Part shown: piece by piece, positions 25,101 to 33,394 of the stretch
How positions within the stretch are numbered: the first letter of the stretch is position 1
How the letters are laid out: every line of letters starts with the position of its first letter
Origin: SYIM01 sp041182885
GTDB lineage: Bacteria > Pseudomonadota > Gammaproteobacteria > Burkholderiales > Burkholderiaceae_E
Direction: 5' to 3'
Assembly: GCA_049423065.1 (NCBI GenBank)
Contig: JBMSQB010000018.1
Span: forward strand, 1 to 56,278
DNA length: 56,278 nucleotides
The notes under the pieces: model-generated
Told to the model about the DNA's origin: nothing
Seen by the model: only the letters and a program-made list of their open reading frames with translations
The model's database searches: none
Position numbers and translations under genes: made by a program

Positions 25101-26354
25101 ATGAAAGCCGACATCGACCGGAGCCGCGCTTCGCGCCTGATGGCCGAGCGCGGACTTGATGCCTTGCTGCTCGCCAAGCCCGAGTCGTTTCGCTGGGCGA
25201 CCGCCGCCCCGCCTGGGGTGGCGGCATTTTTCCGGCGGGCGGGCGCTGCGCTCGCGCTGATTCCGGCAGACGCTGAGGCGCCGGTCGGGGCGGTTTGCAC
25301 CGAACTGTTTGGGCCGGCCACGCGCGCGGCCCTGGGCGAACGCAACGTTTTCACGCATCCCGACTGGGTTGAAACCGCGGACTTCCGCCCCTGGGATGAC
25401 ACTTCGCTCAATGCCGCAGCGATCACCGTACGCGCGCACCGGGCTGCCGGCCGCGCGCCCGGCTTCAGCCGGCCCGCCGCGTATGACGCATCGGCCGCGT
25501 TCGCCGCGCTCGCACGGCTTCTCACCGCCCGAGGTCTGCAACGGGCCCGGATCGGACTTGACCTTGATTTCTGGCCTGCCGCCGACTTTGCCTGGCTCCA
25601 GCGCTCACTCCCGGGGCCGCGCTGGTCCGATGCCGGGGAAACCGTTGCGTTGATCAAGGCGGTGAAATCAGCCCGGGAAATCGATTGTTTGCAGCGCGCC
25701 GCGGCGCTGGCCGAGTCTGGCATGCATGAGGCTCTCGCCGCGGTCGCACAGGGCGTACACCGCAACGAGATTGCCGCCGCCTGGCAGGCAGGTGTCCAGC
25801 AACATGCAGCGAGCACAGGCTGGAAGCTCTCCGGTCAGTGGGAATACATCACGGTCGGCCCTCTCCCCTGGCAAGGGGGCGGAAAAATCACCGCGGGTGA
25901 CGTGCTCAAGTTTGATGTGGGCTGTCTGGTGGATGGCTACAGTTCCGACAGCGGCCGGACCTTCACGCTGGGGAAGGCGCGCCCGCGCGCTGCACAGATC
26001 ATGGCTGCCCTCGGTGATGCCTTTGAAGCGGGTCTTGAACAGATGCGACCGGGGCGGCTTTTCAGCGATGTGCATGCAGCCGCCACGCAGGCCATGCGAG
26101 GCGCCGGTTTCAGCACCTTCAGCCGCGGCCACTGGGGTCACAGCCTCGGACACGACACCTTTTGCGAGGTGCCACCTTTTATTGCTGCGGAAGCTCATCT
26201 CCCCATCGAGACGGGCATGGTCCTCGCGTTTGAAACCCCGTTTTATGCCGATGGCGAAGGCGGATTCATCATCGAAGACCAGTTTCTGATCACCGACCAG
26301 GGCGCAGTGCCCGCGTGGTCGCTCCCGCGCAAACTCCGCGAATTGCCGCTCTAA
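25101..26354 (+). CDS. M24 family metallopeptidase (Xaa-Pro peptidase / creatinase-like)
   Basis: A 417-residue cytoplasmic protein with a creatinase-like N-terminal domain (to about residue 180) and a pita-bread catalytic domain. The five metal ligands are visible: Asp272 (FDVGC), Asp283 (SSDSGRT), His347 (GHSLGHD), Glu378 (AFETP) and Glu392 (IIEDQF), so it should bind two metal ions. It probably cleaves an X-Pro bond or related amide in the compound imported by the dipeptide-type transporter encoded beside it. It lies between the DppA gene (28-base gap) and a Bug gene (19-base gap). Substrate remains open, because M24 also includes non-peptidases. Confidence 0.9.
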   Translation: MKADIDRSRASRLMAERGLDALLLAKPESFRWATAAPPGVAAFFRRAGAALALIPADAEAPVGAVCTELFGPATRAALGERNVFTHPDWVETADFRPWDDTSLNAAAITVRAHRAAGRAPGFSRPAAYDASAAFAALARLLTARGLQRARIGLDLDFWPAADFAWLQRSLPGPRWSDAGETVALIKAVKSAREIDCLQRAAALAESGMHEALAAVAQGVHRNEIAAAWQAGVQQHAASTGWKLSGQWEYITVGPLPWQGGGKITAGDVLKFDVGCLVDGYSSDSGRTFTLGKARPRAAQIMAALGDAFEAGLEQMRPGRLFSDVHAAATQAMRGAGFSTFSRGHWGHSLGHDTFCEVPPFIAAEAHLPIETGMVLAFETPFYADGEGGFIIEDQFLITDQGAVPAWSLPRKLRELPL

Positions 26355-26373
26355 CCTCTACAGGAGCTCGCCC

Positions 26374-27351
26374 ATGATCACCGCCCGCCTGAGTGTACGG
26401 CTTGCAATCGCGCTCGCAGCCTTGTGCACTGGTTCAGCCATGGCGCAGAGCTGGCCCGCCCGCCCGATCCGTTTGCTGGTTCCGCTTGCTGCGGGCAGTA
26501 CCGCCGACATTATTTCTCGCGCCGTCGGCACCGAACTGTCGCGCACGCTGGGCCAGCCGGTGGTGGTCGAGAACAAGCCTGGGGCCGGCGGCACCATCGC
26601 CATGGCCGAGGTTGCACGCTCGGCACCTGACGGCTACACCATCAGCTTTGCATCGCAGGGCACGCTGGTCTTCAACCAGGCGCTGTATGAAAAGCCGGGC
26701 TACGACTCCATCAAGGACTTCGCAACCATCCGTTTCGTGGGCGGTGTCTCCAATGTGATGATCGTGCCACCTGGTGCTGCTGCAACCCGCCCCGCTGATG
26801 TCATTGCACAGGCCAAGGCCAAGCCCGGCACCCTCACCTTTTCATCGGGCGGAAGCGGCACCAGTCATCACCTGTCTGGCGTGCTGTTCGGGCGCATGAC
26901 GGGAACCGAGCTGATTCACGTGCCGTACAAGGGCGCGCCCCAAGGCATTCTGGCCGTGATGTCGGCGGAGGTGAACATGGGCTTTTTCAATACGCCCACG
27001 GTCATCAGTCAGATCCGCGAGAACAAGCTCAAGGCACTGGCGGTCACCAGCCTCAGTCGGTCACCGCTTCTGCCCGATGTCCCCACGCTCGATGAATTGG
27101 GCGTGAAGGGCTATGAAGTCAACACCTGGTTCGGGTTTGTATCGCGCGCCGGCACGCCGGCCGAGATCGTGGAGCGGTTGCACGGCGAAATCGGCAAGGT
27201 ACTCGACGAGCCCACGCTTCGCGGCAGGCTCGCCCAGCAGGGCTTCGAGCTCGCGCCCGCCATCAGCCCGGCACAGTTCGCGAAAATCGTGAGCGACGAT
27301 CTCGGGAAGTGGGTGCCGCTGGTCAAGGCTTCCGGTGCGAAGGTTGATTGA
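26374..27351 (+). CDS. Bug family (TctC-type) periplasmic solute-binding protein 2
   Basis: A 325-residue Bug receptor behind an AGGAG signal. The signal peptide ends at SAMAQ (about residue 25). Conserved parts are RLLVPLAAGSTADIISR, VVVENKPGAGG, HVPYKGAPQGI and NKLKALAVTS. It is the last gene of the DppA - M24 peptidase - Bug run. No cognate TctA/TctB is present, so its partner permease must lie elsewhere. Confidence 0.92.
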   Translation: MITARLSVRLAIALAALCTGSAMAQSWPARPIRLLVPLAAGSTADIISRAVGTELSRTLGQPVVVENKPGAGGTIAMAEVARSAPDGYTISFASQGTLVFNQALYEKPGYDSIKDFATIRFVGGVSNVMIVPPGAAATRPADVIAQAKAKPGTLTFSSGGSGTSHHLSGVLFGRMTGTELIHVPYKGAPQGILAVMSAEVNMGFFNTPTVISQIRENKLKALAVTSLSRSPLLPDVPTLDELGVKGYEVNTWFGFVSRAGTPAEIVERLHGEIGKVLDEPTLRGRLAQQGFELAPAISPAQFAKIVSDDLGKWVPLVKASGAKVD

Positions 27352-27391
27352 GTGCATCCGGGCCCTGACCCCACCGAACGGGTTGTGACCG

Positions 27392-27405
27392 CCCGCTGGT
27401 GCGGG
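27392..27405. repeat. short hairpin in the Bug / sulfatase convergent gap
   Basis: CCCGC (27392-27396) and GCGGG (27401-27405) flank a TGGT loop. It may contribute to termination between the converging Bug and sulfatase genes; no T tract is seen. Confidence 0.35.
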
Positions 27406-27443
27406 TGGCACAAGCGGGTGGTACAAACGAGCGGTACAAGCGG
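27405..27443. repeat. three tandem imperfect 13-bp repeats
   Basis: Units are GTGGCACAAGCGG (27405-27417), GTGGTACAAACGA (27418-27430) and GCGGTACAAGCGG (27431-27443). Each pair agrees at 10 or 11 of 13 positions. They fill most of the 109-base gap between the converging Bug and sulfatase genes. Confidence 0.6.
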
Positions 27444-27460
27444 TCTTGGCGACGCCGCCC

Positions 27461-28852
27461 TCAGAGTCCGACTGACTGTTTCACCAGTGTGCCCAGGTCG
27501 CGGCGCAGGCGCTCGCGGGTGGCTGCGTGGGCCCGCGACCGGTTCAGATTCTTGAGTTCCCAGGGATCGGTCTCGAGGTCGTAGAGCTCGTCGAGTTCGC
27601 CGTCCCGGCCTCGATTGACCCAGTGAATGTACTTGTAGCGCTCGGTACGGACCGCCTTGTAGCTCATGCCCACCAGCCAGGGCATGGCGTTTTCTGCCCA
27701 GTATTCCACCATGAGCGAGCGGCGCAGTCGGGCCCGTGACGAGGCGAACATGGGAAGCAGCGAGCGCCCCTGAATCTGGGCGCCGGGCTTGCCGCCGGCC
27801 AGTTCGATCAGCGTGGGCGCAATGTCCTGACAGATCACCAGGCCGTCCCGGCGCGACCCCGCACGGATGGCGGGCGGATAGCGCACCGCAAACGGCGAGC
27901 GGATCCCCGCCTCGTAGGCAAAACGCCGCTCCGGACCGAGCCCATGCTCGCCGAAAAAATAACCGTTGTCGCCCAGGAACACGATGCAGGTGTTGTCAAG
28001 CTCGCCTCGCGCTTCCAGCGCGTTGAGGAGGGCGCCGACGCCCTCGTCGACTGCGGCCATCATCTGTGCACGCAGCCGGATCTCTCGCTGGGTCCCGGAA
28101 TGGACGGCCTTGAGAATCTGTCTTGAGACTTTCTGCTCACGCAGTTCGAAGCACTCGGCCCAGGCGGGCTTTGACTTCACCACCTCGGCGGGCGTCAGCA
28201 TGTTGGGTGTGGGGGGAAAGATGTCGCGCGCATAGAGGTTGCGGTGCCGCTCAGCGACCACGTAGCCGCCTTGCGCGGAGATTTTGAGCGTGCCGTCGGC
28301 GGCCTGCTCGGCATCGGGGTGAACCGCCTTGTGCGCGAAGAACAGCGAAAAAGGCTTGTCATGGCGGCGATCAACAAAATCGAGCGCGAGCTCGTTCATG
28401 ATGTCGGTGATGTAGCCGCGATGATGTCGATACCGGCCGTCGTGATTGAGCACCGGATCGGTGAGGCTTCCGTGACCGTCATAGCTGACCCAGCGGTCAT
28501 AGCCGGCGCGCGGGCGTCCGTCGTTGCCCATATGCCATTTGCCGATGTGGGCGGTTTCATACCCCAGGCGCTGCAGTTCCAGGTGGTAGTTGGGCAGCCG
28601 ATGACTCATGGCGTCGCGCGCCACGTTGTCGATGATGCCGTGACGGCTTGCGTACTGGCCACTCAGGATCGAGGCGCGGTTGGGCGAGCAGATTGGCGTG
28701 GTGTGAAAGGCGCGCGTGAACAAGGCGCCCTCGTGCGCAATCCGATCGATGTGCGGCGTCTTCATGTAGGGGTGGCCCCCCGCGCCAAACTCGTCGTACC
28801 GCAGGTCATCAATCAGGATTACCAACAGATTCGGTTGCTGCTTGCGTTTCAC
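27461..28852 (-). CDS. sulfatase (Cys-type, alkaline phosphatase superfamily)
   Basis: A 463-residue enzyme read from GTG 28852, which has GGAGG about five bases upstream. Metal ligands Asp15 and Asp16 are in VILIDDLRYD. The maturation signature is C-S-P-N-R with Cys55, to be converted to formylglycine, followed by ASILSGQYASRHG. HIGKWHMG and the late FLGDNGYFFGEHGLG supply further active-site residues. No signal peptide is present, so a cytoplasmic sulfatase or phosphonate monoester hydrolase role is plausible. No formylglycine-generating enzyme is encoded in the window. It diverges from panC. Confidence 0.92.
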   Translation of the reverse strand: MKRKQQPNLLVILIDDLRYDEFGAGGHPYMKTPHIDRIAHEGALFTRAFHTTPICSPNRASILSGQYASRHGIIDNVARDAMSHRLPNYHLELQRLGYETAHIGKWHMGNDGRPRAGYDRWVSYDGHGSLTDPVLNHDGRYRHHRGYITDIMNELALDFVDRRHDKPFSLFFAHKAVHPDAEQAADGTLKISAQGGYVVAERHRNLYARDIFPPTPNMLTPAEVVKSKPAWAECFELREQKVSRQILKAVHSGTQREIRLRAQMMAAVDEGVGALLNALEARGELDNTCIVFLGDNGYFFGEHGLGPERRFAYEAGIRSPFAVRYPPAIRAGSRRDGLVICQDIAPTLIELAGGKPGAQIQGRSLLPMFASSRARLRRSLMVEYWAENAMPWLVGMSYKAVRTERYKYIHWVNRGRDGELDELYDLETDPWELKNLNRSRAHAATRERLRRDLGTLVKQSVGL

Positions 28853-28888
28853 CGGAGCCTCCGGAAGCGATTGTGAACAGGGCGCGAA

Positions 28889-28936
28889 TGCGCGGACATT
28901 ACCCTGCGCGGAAATTACCCTGCGCGAACATACACC
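28889..28936. repeat. three tandem 16-bp repeats in the sulfatase / panC divergent region
   Basis: Units are TGCGCGGACATTACCC (28889-28904), TGCGCGGAAATTACCC (28905-28920) and TGCGCGAACATACACC (28921-28936). The first two differ at one base, the third matches the middle unit at 11 of 16. They lie about 37 bases upstream of the sulfatase start and about 100 bases upstream of panC, where an activator or repressor could bind in tandem. Confidence 0.7.
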
Positions 28937-29038
28937 AGTTGCGGGTGATGACCCACCGGGATGCGTTAGTCTGCGACCTGCGCGCGGTCGCTCGCTCTTT
29001 TCCTGGGCCACGCCCCTGAGCCGGATCTTGTCCTGACC

Positions 29039-29878
29039 ATGCAGACCCTTCACACCATCGCCGACCTTCGCCGGGTCCTCTCGACCCGGCAACGCATCGC
29101 TTTTGTACCCACCATGGGCAACCTGCACCAAGGCCATCTCGATCTGGTGGCGACAGCACGAACGCAGGCCGATACCGTGGTTGCCAGCATCTTCGTCAAC
29201 CGTCTGCAGTTCGCGCCCAATGAGGACTTCGACCGCTACCCGAGAACACTCGCGCAGGATGTGGCTTCGCTCACCGCAGCGGGGTGCGATCTGGCGTTTG
29301 CGCCCGATGAGCGCGAGCTCTACCCCGAGGCGCAGCGGTTTCAGGTTACGCCGCCGCCAGAAATCGCCGACATCCTCGAGGGCGCCTTTCGGCCGGGCTT
29401 TTTTACAGGGGTCGCCACCGTCGTACACAAGCTGTTCAACATCGTGCAGCCGCAGGTGGCGATCTTTGGCAAAAAGGACTATCAGCAACTGATGGTCATC
29501 TCGCGGATGGTGGGCCAGATGGCATTACCGATCACCATTGTTGGCGTCGAGACCACTCGCGCAGCCGACGGGTTGGCACTGTCCTCGCGAAACACTTACC
29601 TGTCCGATCGCGATCGCGCCGAAGCGCCGCAGCTTCAGGCAGCACTTCGCCATATCGCAGACCGGCATGCCGCGGGCGATCTCCGCACGCCTTCGGCCCT
29701 GGCAGCGGGCGCGCAAGCAGCGCTCAACGCGCTCGCCGCACGGGGCTGGCAGCCCGACTATCTGACCGTTCGCCGACGATCCGACCTCCAGCCCCCGCAG
29801 TCAGCCGACGAGCCGCTGGTGGTGCTTGCGGCAGCGCAGCTGGGCGCAACGCGTCTCCTCGACAACCTTGAGTTCTGA
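29039..29878 (+). CDS. panC: pantoate--beta-alanine ligase (pantothenate synthetase)
   Basis: A 279-residue cytoplasmic enzyme that joins pantoate and beta-alanine using ATP to make pantothenate, the precursor of coenzyme A. The family motifs are PTMGNLHQGHL with His30 and His33 of the nucleotide-binding HxGH site, NRLQFAPNEDFDRYPR, GVATVVHKLFNIVQP, FGKKDYQQL and the C-terminal-domain entry LSSRNTYLS. The common motif residue Ala (PTMGALH) is Asn here. panB and panD are not nearby. The gene diverges from the sulfatase and is followed by dgoK. Confidence 0.96.
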   Translation: MQTLHTIADLRRVLSTRQRIAFVPTMGNLHQGHLDLVATARTQADTVVASIFVNRLQFAPNEDFDRYPRTLAQDVASLTAAGCDLAFAPDERELYPEAQRFQVTPPPEIADILEGAFRPGFFTGVATVVHKLFNIVQPQVAIFGKKDYQQLMVISRMVGQMALPITIVGVETTRAADGLALSSRNTYLSDRDRAEAPQLQAALRHIADRHAAGDLRTPSALAAGAQAALNALAARGWQPDYLTVRRRSDLQPPQSADEPLVVLAAAQLGATRLLDNLEF

Positions 29879-29926
29879 GCGCCGTCGCTCCGTTCCTGCC
29901 CACCGTGATGTTCAGTGAGCCGCTCC

Positions 29927-30943
29927 ATGACCCTTCGACCGCAGACTGACGCATCCACTGCCCCCGCGCGACTGATTGCGCTCGACTGGGGAACCACCAA
30001 TTTGCGAGCGCTGCTGCTCGATGAAGCGGGCGACACAATTGCCCAGCGTCACGCGCCAACCGGCATTCTCAACGTGCAACAAGGCCAGTTCGAGGCCGCG
30101 CTTCGTTCACTCTGCGCCGACTGGCTGAGCGATCCATCATTGGTCGTGATGGCGAGCGGCATGATCGGCAGCCGCCAGGGTTGGATCGAAGCGCCCTATC
30201 TGCAGGCGCCCACAACGCCCGGCGCCGCGGCAACGGCGCTGACCCGGGTGCAACTGAGTCACGGGGCCGAATTGCATCTGATCCCGGGCATCGCGTGCAT
30301 CAACGGAATGCATGCTGAGGCGGTTGATGATGTCATGCGCGGCGAAGAAACCCAGGTGTGGGGCGCCGATCTGCCTGACGGGGCCACCGTCATCCTTCCC
30401 GGCACCCACTCGAAATGGGTTCGATGCGGTCCTGCCGGCGCCATCCTGGGTTGTCGAACCTGGATGACGGGCGAACTCTTTGCCGTGCTTTCGCAGCACA
30501 GCATTCTGGGCAGACTGATGACATCCGGCGAGGGGTCCGCGCAGGCATTCGAGCTTGGCGCAACGCGCGGCCTGCACGCACCCGAGTTGCTGAGCACGCT
30601 CCTGTTCTCCGTGCGAACAGCAGGCCTCATGAACCGTATCGAACCCCATGCCCTGTCCGACTATTTGTCGGGCCTCCTGATCGGCGCCGAGGTGGCCGCC
30701 GGGCAACGCGACGGCTCGCTGCGGGCCGCACCGGCCGATCAGCGCCATGCCTCACGCCAGGGCATGGCGGCTCAAACCGGCCCTGGTGTCCACCTGGTGG
30801 GCGAGCCTGCGCTGTGTGCGCGATACGCTGCGGTGCTCGGCATGGCTGGGGAGCGATCGGTCACCCTGGACGGCGCACTCGCCGCACGCGGCGCATGGCG
30901 CATTGCAAACGCAGCCGGTCTGCTGCAGCCTGGTCGCAGGTGA
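29927..30943 (+). CDS. dgoK: 2-dehydro-3-deoxygalactonokinase
   Basis: A 338-residue sugar-acid kinase read from ATG 29927; GTG 29915 is an in-frame alternative and neither has a strong ribosome-binding site. The phosphate-binding motif ALDWGTTNLRA is near residue 20. GMIGSRQGW, DVMRGEETQVWGA and LPGTHSKWV are characteristic of DgoK, which phosphorylates 2-keto-3-deoxygalactonate in the De Ley-Doudoroff pathway of galactonate use. The aldolase and dehydratase partners (dgoA, dgoD) are absent here. It precedes a Bug gene by 41 bases with a TATAGT -10-like box between, so it may not share that transcript. Confidence 0.92.
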   Translation: MTLRPQTDASTAPARLIALDWGTTNLRALLLDEAGDTIAQRHAPTGILNVQQGQFEAALRSLCADWLSDPSLVVMASGMIGSRQGWIEAPYLQAPTTPGAAATALTRVQLSHGAELHLIPGIACINGMHAEAVDDVMRGEETQVWGADLPDGATVILPGTHSKWVRCGPAGAILGCRTWMTGELFAVLSQHSILGRLMTSGEGSAQAFELGATRGLHAPELLSTLLFSVRTAGLMNRIEPHALSDYLSGLLIGAEVAAGQRDGSLRAAPADQRHASRQGMAAQTGPGVHLVGEPALCARYAAVLGMAGERSVTLDGALAARGAWRIANAAGLLQPGRR

Positions 30944-30984
30944 CACGCGCGGTATAGTGGAACCACGAAAAATCAGGATCCGTC

Positions 30985-31989
30985 ATGCAATCACCGAACC
31001 GCTTTGGTTTTCAACCGTTCCGTGGCTTTCTCCGTCGCGCGGCAGCAGGATGTCTGATCGCCGCAGCATCGCTTTCAGCGTCGGCACAGACCTTCCCCGA
31101 CCGCCCTCTTCGTCTGGTCATTCCCTTCGGTGCGGGAAGCGCGGTGGATACCATTGGCCGCACCATTGCTGCCCAGGTCGCCACTCAGGTCGGACACGCC
31201 GTTGTGATCGACAACCGCACCGGTGCCAACGGCATCATCGCCGCCGAAATGGTGGCGAAATCGCCAGGTGACGGCTACACGCTCTTCATGCCCAATGACG
31301 GCATCCTGGCCGCCAATCCGGTGCTCTACGCCAGGATTCCCTACGACACCCTGCGCGACTTTGCCGCGGTGACGCTCACATCGACCGTCCCGCTGGCACT
31401 GGTTGCGCATCCTGCGTTTCCTGCAGCCAGCGTCGCCGAACTTCTGGCCCAGGCACGCGCCCGACCCGGAGCAATCGACTTCACCTCCACAGGCGTCGGC
31501 TCGGCCCAGCATCTGGCCATGGAATTTCTGATCGACCTCGGCGGCGTTCGAATGAACCATGTGCCACACAAGGCCATGGGTCAGGCGCTGGCTGATGTGG
31601 TGGGCGGCACGATACCGGTCATGTTCTCGGGCATGTCCAATGTGATCGGCTTCGTTCGCGAGGGCAAACTTAAAATCCTGGGCGTCAGTTCGTCCAAACG
31701 TTCGCCCGCTGCGCCGCAGTGGCCCACCGTCGCCGAAAGCGGCCTGCCGGGCTACAGCTATGTGGCCTGGAACGGAATTGTGGTGCCAGCCGCCACACCC
31801 CCCGCCATCGTTCGCCGGCTGCATGAGGAAATCTCCCGCGCCATGAACGACCCGGCAGTACGGGAGAAATTGAGCACCCTCGGCTTCGAACTGGTTGGCG
31901 ACGGTCCCGAGGTGTTCGGGCAACGGATTCGCGATGAAGTTGCGCGGCTGGGTCGGCTGGTTCGCGCAGCAGGCATCCAACCCAACTGA
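30985..31989 (+). CDS. Bug family (TctC-type) periplasmic solute-binding protein 3
   Basis: A 334-residue Bug receptor with a signal peptide ending near SLSASAQ (about residue 35). Conserved parts are RLVIPFGAGSAVDTIGR, VVIDNRTGANG and GKLKILGVSS. The usual HVPYKG motif is altered to HVPHKAMG, which may change ligand contacts. It is followed after 7 bases by an MmgE/PrpD gene, so the two are probably co-transcribed and the ligand may be a substrate or product of that enzyme. Confidence 0.91.
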   Translation: MQSPNRFGFQPFRGFLRRAAAGCLIAAASLSASAQTFPDRPLRLVIPFGAGSAVDTIGRTIAAQVATQVGHAVVIDNRTGANGIIAAEMVAKSPGDGYTLFMPNDGILAANPVLYARIPYDTLRDFAAVTLTSTVPLALVAHPAFPAASVAELLAQARARPGAIDFTSTGVGSAQHLAMEFLIDLGGVRMNHVPHKAMGQALADVVGGTIPVMFSGMSNVIGFVREGKLKILGVSSSKRSPAAPQWPTVAESGLPGYSYVAWNGIVVPAATPPAIVRRLHEEISRAMNDPAVREKLSTLGFELVGDGPEVFGQRIRDEVARLGRLVRAAGIQPN

Positions 31990-31996
31990 TTCCGAC

Positions 31997-33367
31997 ATGA
32001 CTGACGCTGTTGCCCAGACATCGCCCGACTACCTCGAACGGCTCGCGCGCTTCGTCGGCAGCACCCGCGCCGAGGACATTCCCGCAAGGGTGCTGGATCG
32101 GGCCCGACTGATCCTGGTTGATACCCTTGGCGTCATCGCTGCGGGCATGCGTACGCCGGAGCTTGTCGCCTTCTCGGACGCGCAGCTCGCAGCCAGCGCT
32201 CCCGGAAAAGCGTGGGTGATCGGGCGCGGCCGTCGCGCCAACCCGCAGGACGCAGCGCTCCTCAACGGGGTGGCCGGTGCATGGCACGACTTTGACGAAG
32301 GCAACACACTCGCCAACGGTCACCCGGGCATTCAGGTGCTGCCCACGGCACTGGCAATCGGCCAGGAGCGGGAACTGCCCGGCCGGGAGGTGCTCGCCGC
32401 TTTCGCGCTTGCCTACGAAGTCGTGGCCCGGATCGGCATGGCCACGAAGGTCAAGCTGATCGTGAACCCCCATGGCACCTTCGGCGTCGTGGGCGCAGCA
32501 CTGGTCGCAGCCCGGCTCTCCGGCTATCCGGTGGAACGCATGCGTGCGCTCGCAAGCCTCGCGGCCTCCACCTGCATGGCGACCAACCGCCACACCATGT
32601 TGGACGGGGCTACAGTAAGAAACTGGTATGCGGGCCACAGCAGCCTGATGGGACAAATGGCTGTTCGCCTTGCCTCGGCTGGCGTCACCGGCCCCTCGGA
32701 TGGCGTGAACACCACCTTCAGCCTGGTGCTGGGCGATGGTTTCGACCGCGATGCCGCCGTGGCCGGATTGGGTGAACAGTGGCTGCTGCCCGATGGCTAT
32801 CTGAAGCTCTACCCCACCGCACGCTATGTGCATTCGGCGATCGACGCGTGGCACGATGCCGCGAGCAAGCTGCCCCAGCCTCCCTCGCCCGACGACATCG
32901 AACGAATCGATATCCAGGCCTACCGGCTCGCGGCGTTTCTCGCCAGGCAGCATCCTTCCGATTGGTTCGGCACACGCTTTTCCGTGCCGTTCGCCGTCGC
33001 AACCCTCGCTGCGGGCGGCCGCGCCGGACTTGCGGCATTTGACAACGAAGCGGTGGCAGATCCAGCCATTCGCGGGCTCTGCGCGCGCATTCACGTTACC
33101 GAAGAGCCGGCGTATACCGCGGCATATCCAGGCCTGCAACGCGTGAGCCTGCAGATGCGGCTTCGCGACGGTCGCGAGGTGCGGGGCGAGTGCCACATTA
33201 CTTCGGGTGAGCCCAGTCGCCCAGTCAACCCCGTTGACCTTGATCGCAAGTTCGAGGATCTGACCGGGCCAATCTGGGGTGACCACCGCGCCCGACAGTT
33301 GCGCGATGCCCTTCACGCAATTGATCGCTGCCCGAACGTCGCTCAGCTCGTTCCCTTCAATCCCTGA
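31997..33367 (+). CDS. MmgE/PrpD family protein
   Basis: A 456-residue protein read from ATG 31997, seven bases after the Bug stop. An all-helical N-terminal domain begins YLERLARFVG and includes VDTLGVIAAGM. The family active-site region is at about 97-111 (WHDFDEGNTLANGHPG). The C-terminal lid domain starts near residue 270 (KLYPTARYVHSAIDAW). The family includes 2-methylcitrate dehydratase, cis-aconitate decarboxylase and iminodisuccinate epimerase. No prpB, prpC or acnD is close, so a propionate role is not indicated. It is flanked by two Bug receptors, which suggests catabolism of an imported polycarboxylate. Confidence 0.9.
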   Translation: MTDAVAQTSPDYLERLARFVGSTRAEDIPARVLDRARLILVDTLGVIAAGMRTPELVAFSDAQLAASAPGKAWVIGRGRRANPQDAALLNGVAGAWHDFDEGNTLANGHPGIQVLPTALAIGQERELPGREVLAAFALAYEVVARIGMATKVKLIVNPHGTFGVVGAALVAARLSGYPVERMRALASLAASTCMATNRHTMLDGATVRNWYAGHSSLMGQMAVRLASAGVTGPSDGVNTTFSLVLGDGFDRDAAVAGLGEQWLLPDGYLKLYPTARYVHSAIDAWHDAASKLPQPPSPDDIERIDIQAYRLAAFLARQHPSDWFGTRFSVPFAVATLAAGGRAGLAAFDNEAVADPAIRGLCARIHVTEEPAYTAAYPGLQRVSLQMRLRDGREVRGECHITSGEPSRPVNPVDLDRKFEDLTGPIWGDHRARQLRDALHAIDRCPNVAQLVPFNP

Positions 33368-33394
33368 TCATTCGCCCGTCTTCAGGAGTGCCTC

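Noticed and set aside
31685..33316. Minus-strand open frame (about 543 codons) opposite Bug 3 and MmgE/PrpD
   Set aside because: No recognisable domain and fully overlaps two well-supported genes.
31997..33367. Assignment as prpD of the methylcitrate cycle
   Set aside because: No prpB, prpC or acnD nearby, and the context is two Bug receptors. The family name alone does not support propionate use.
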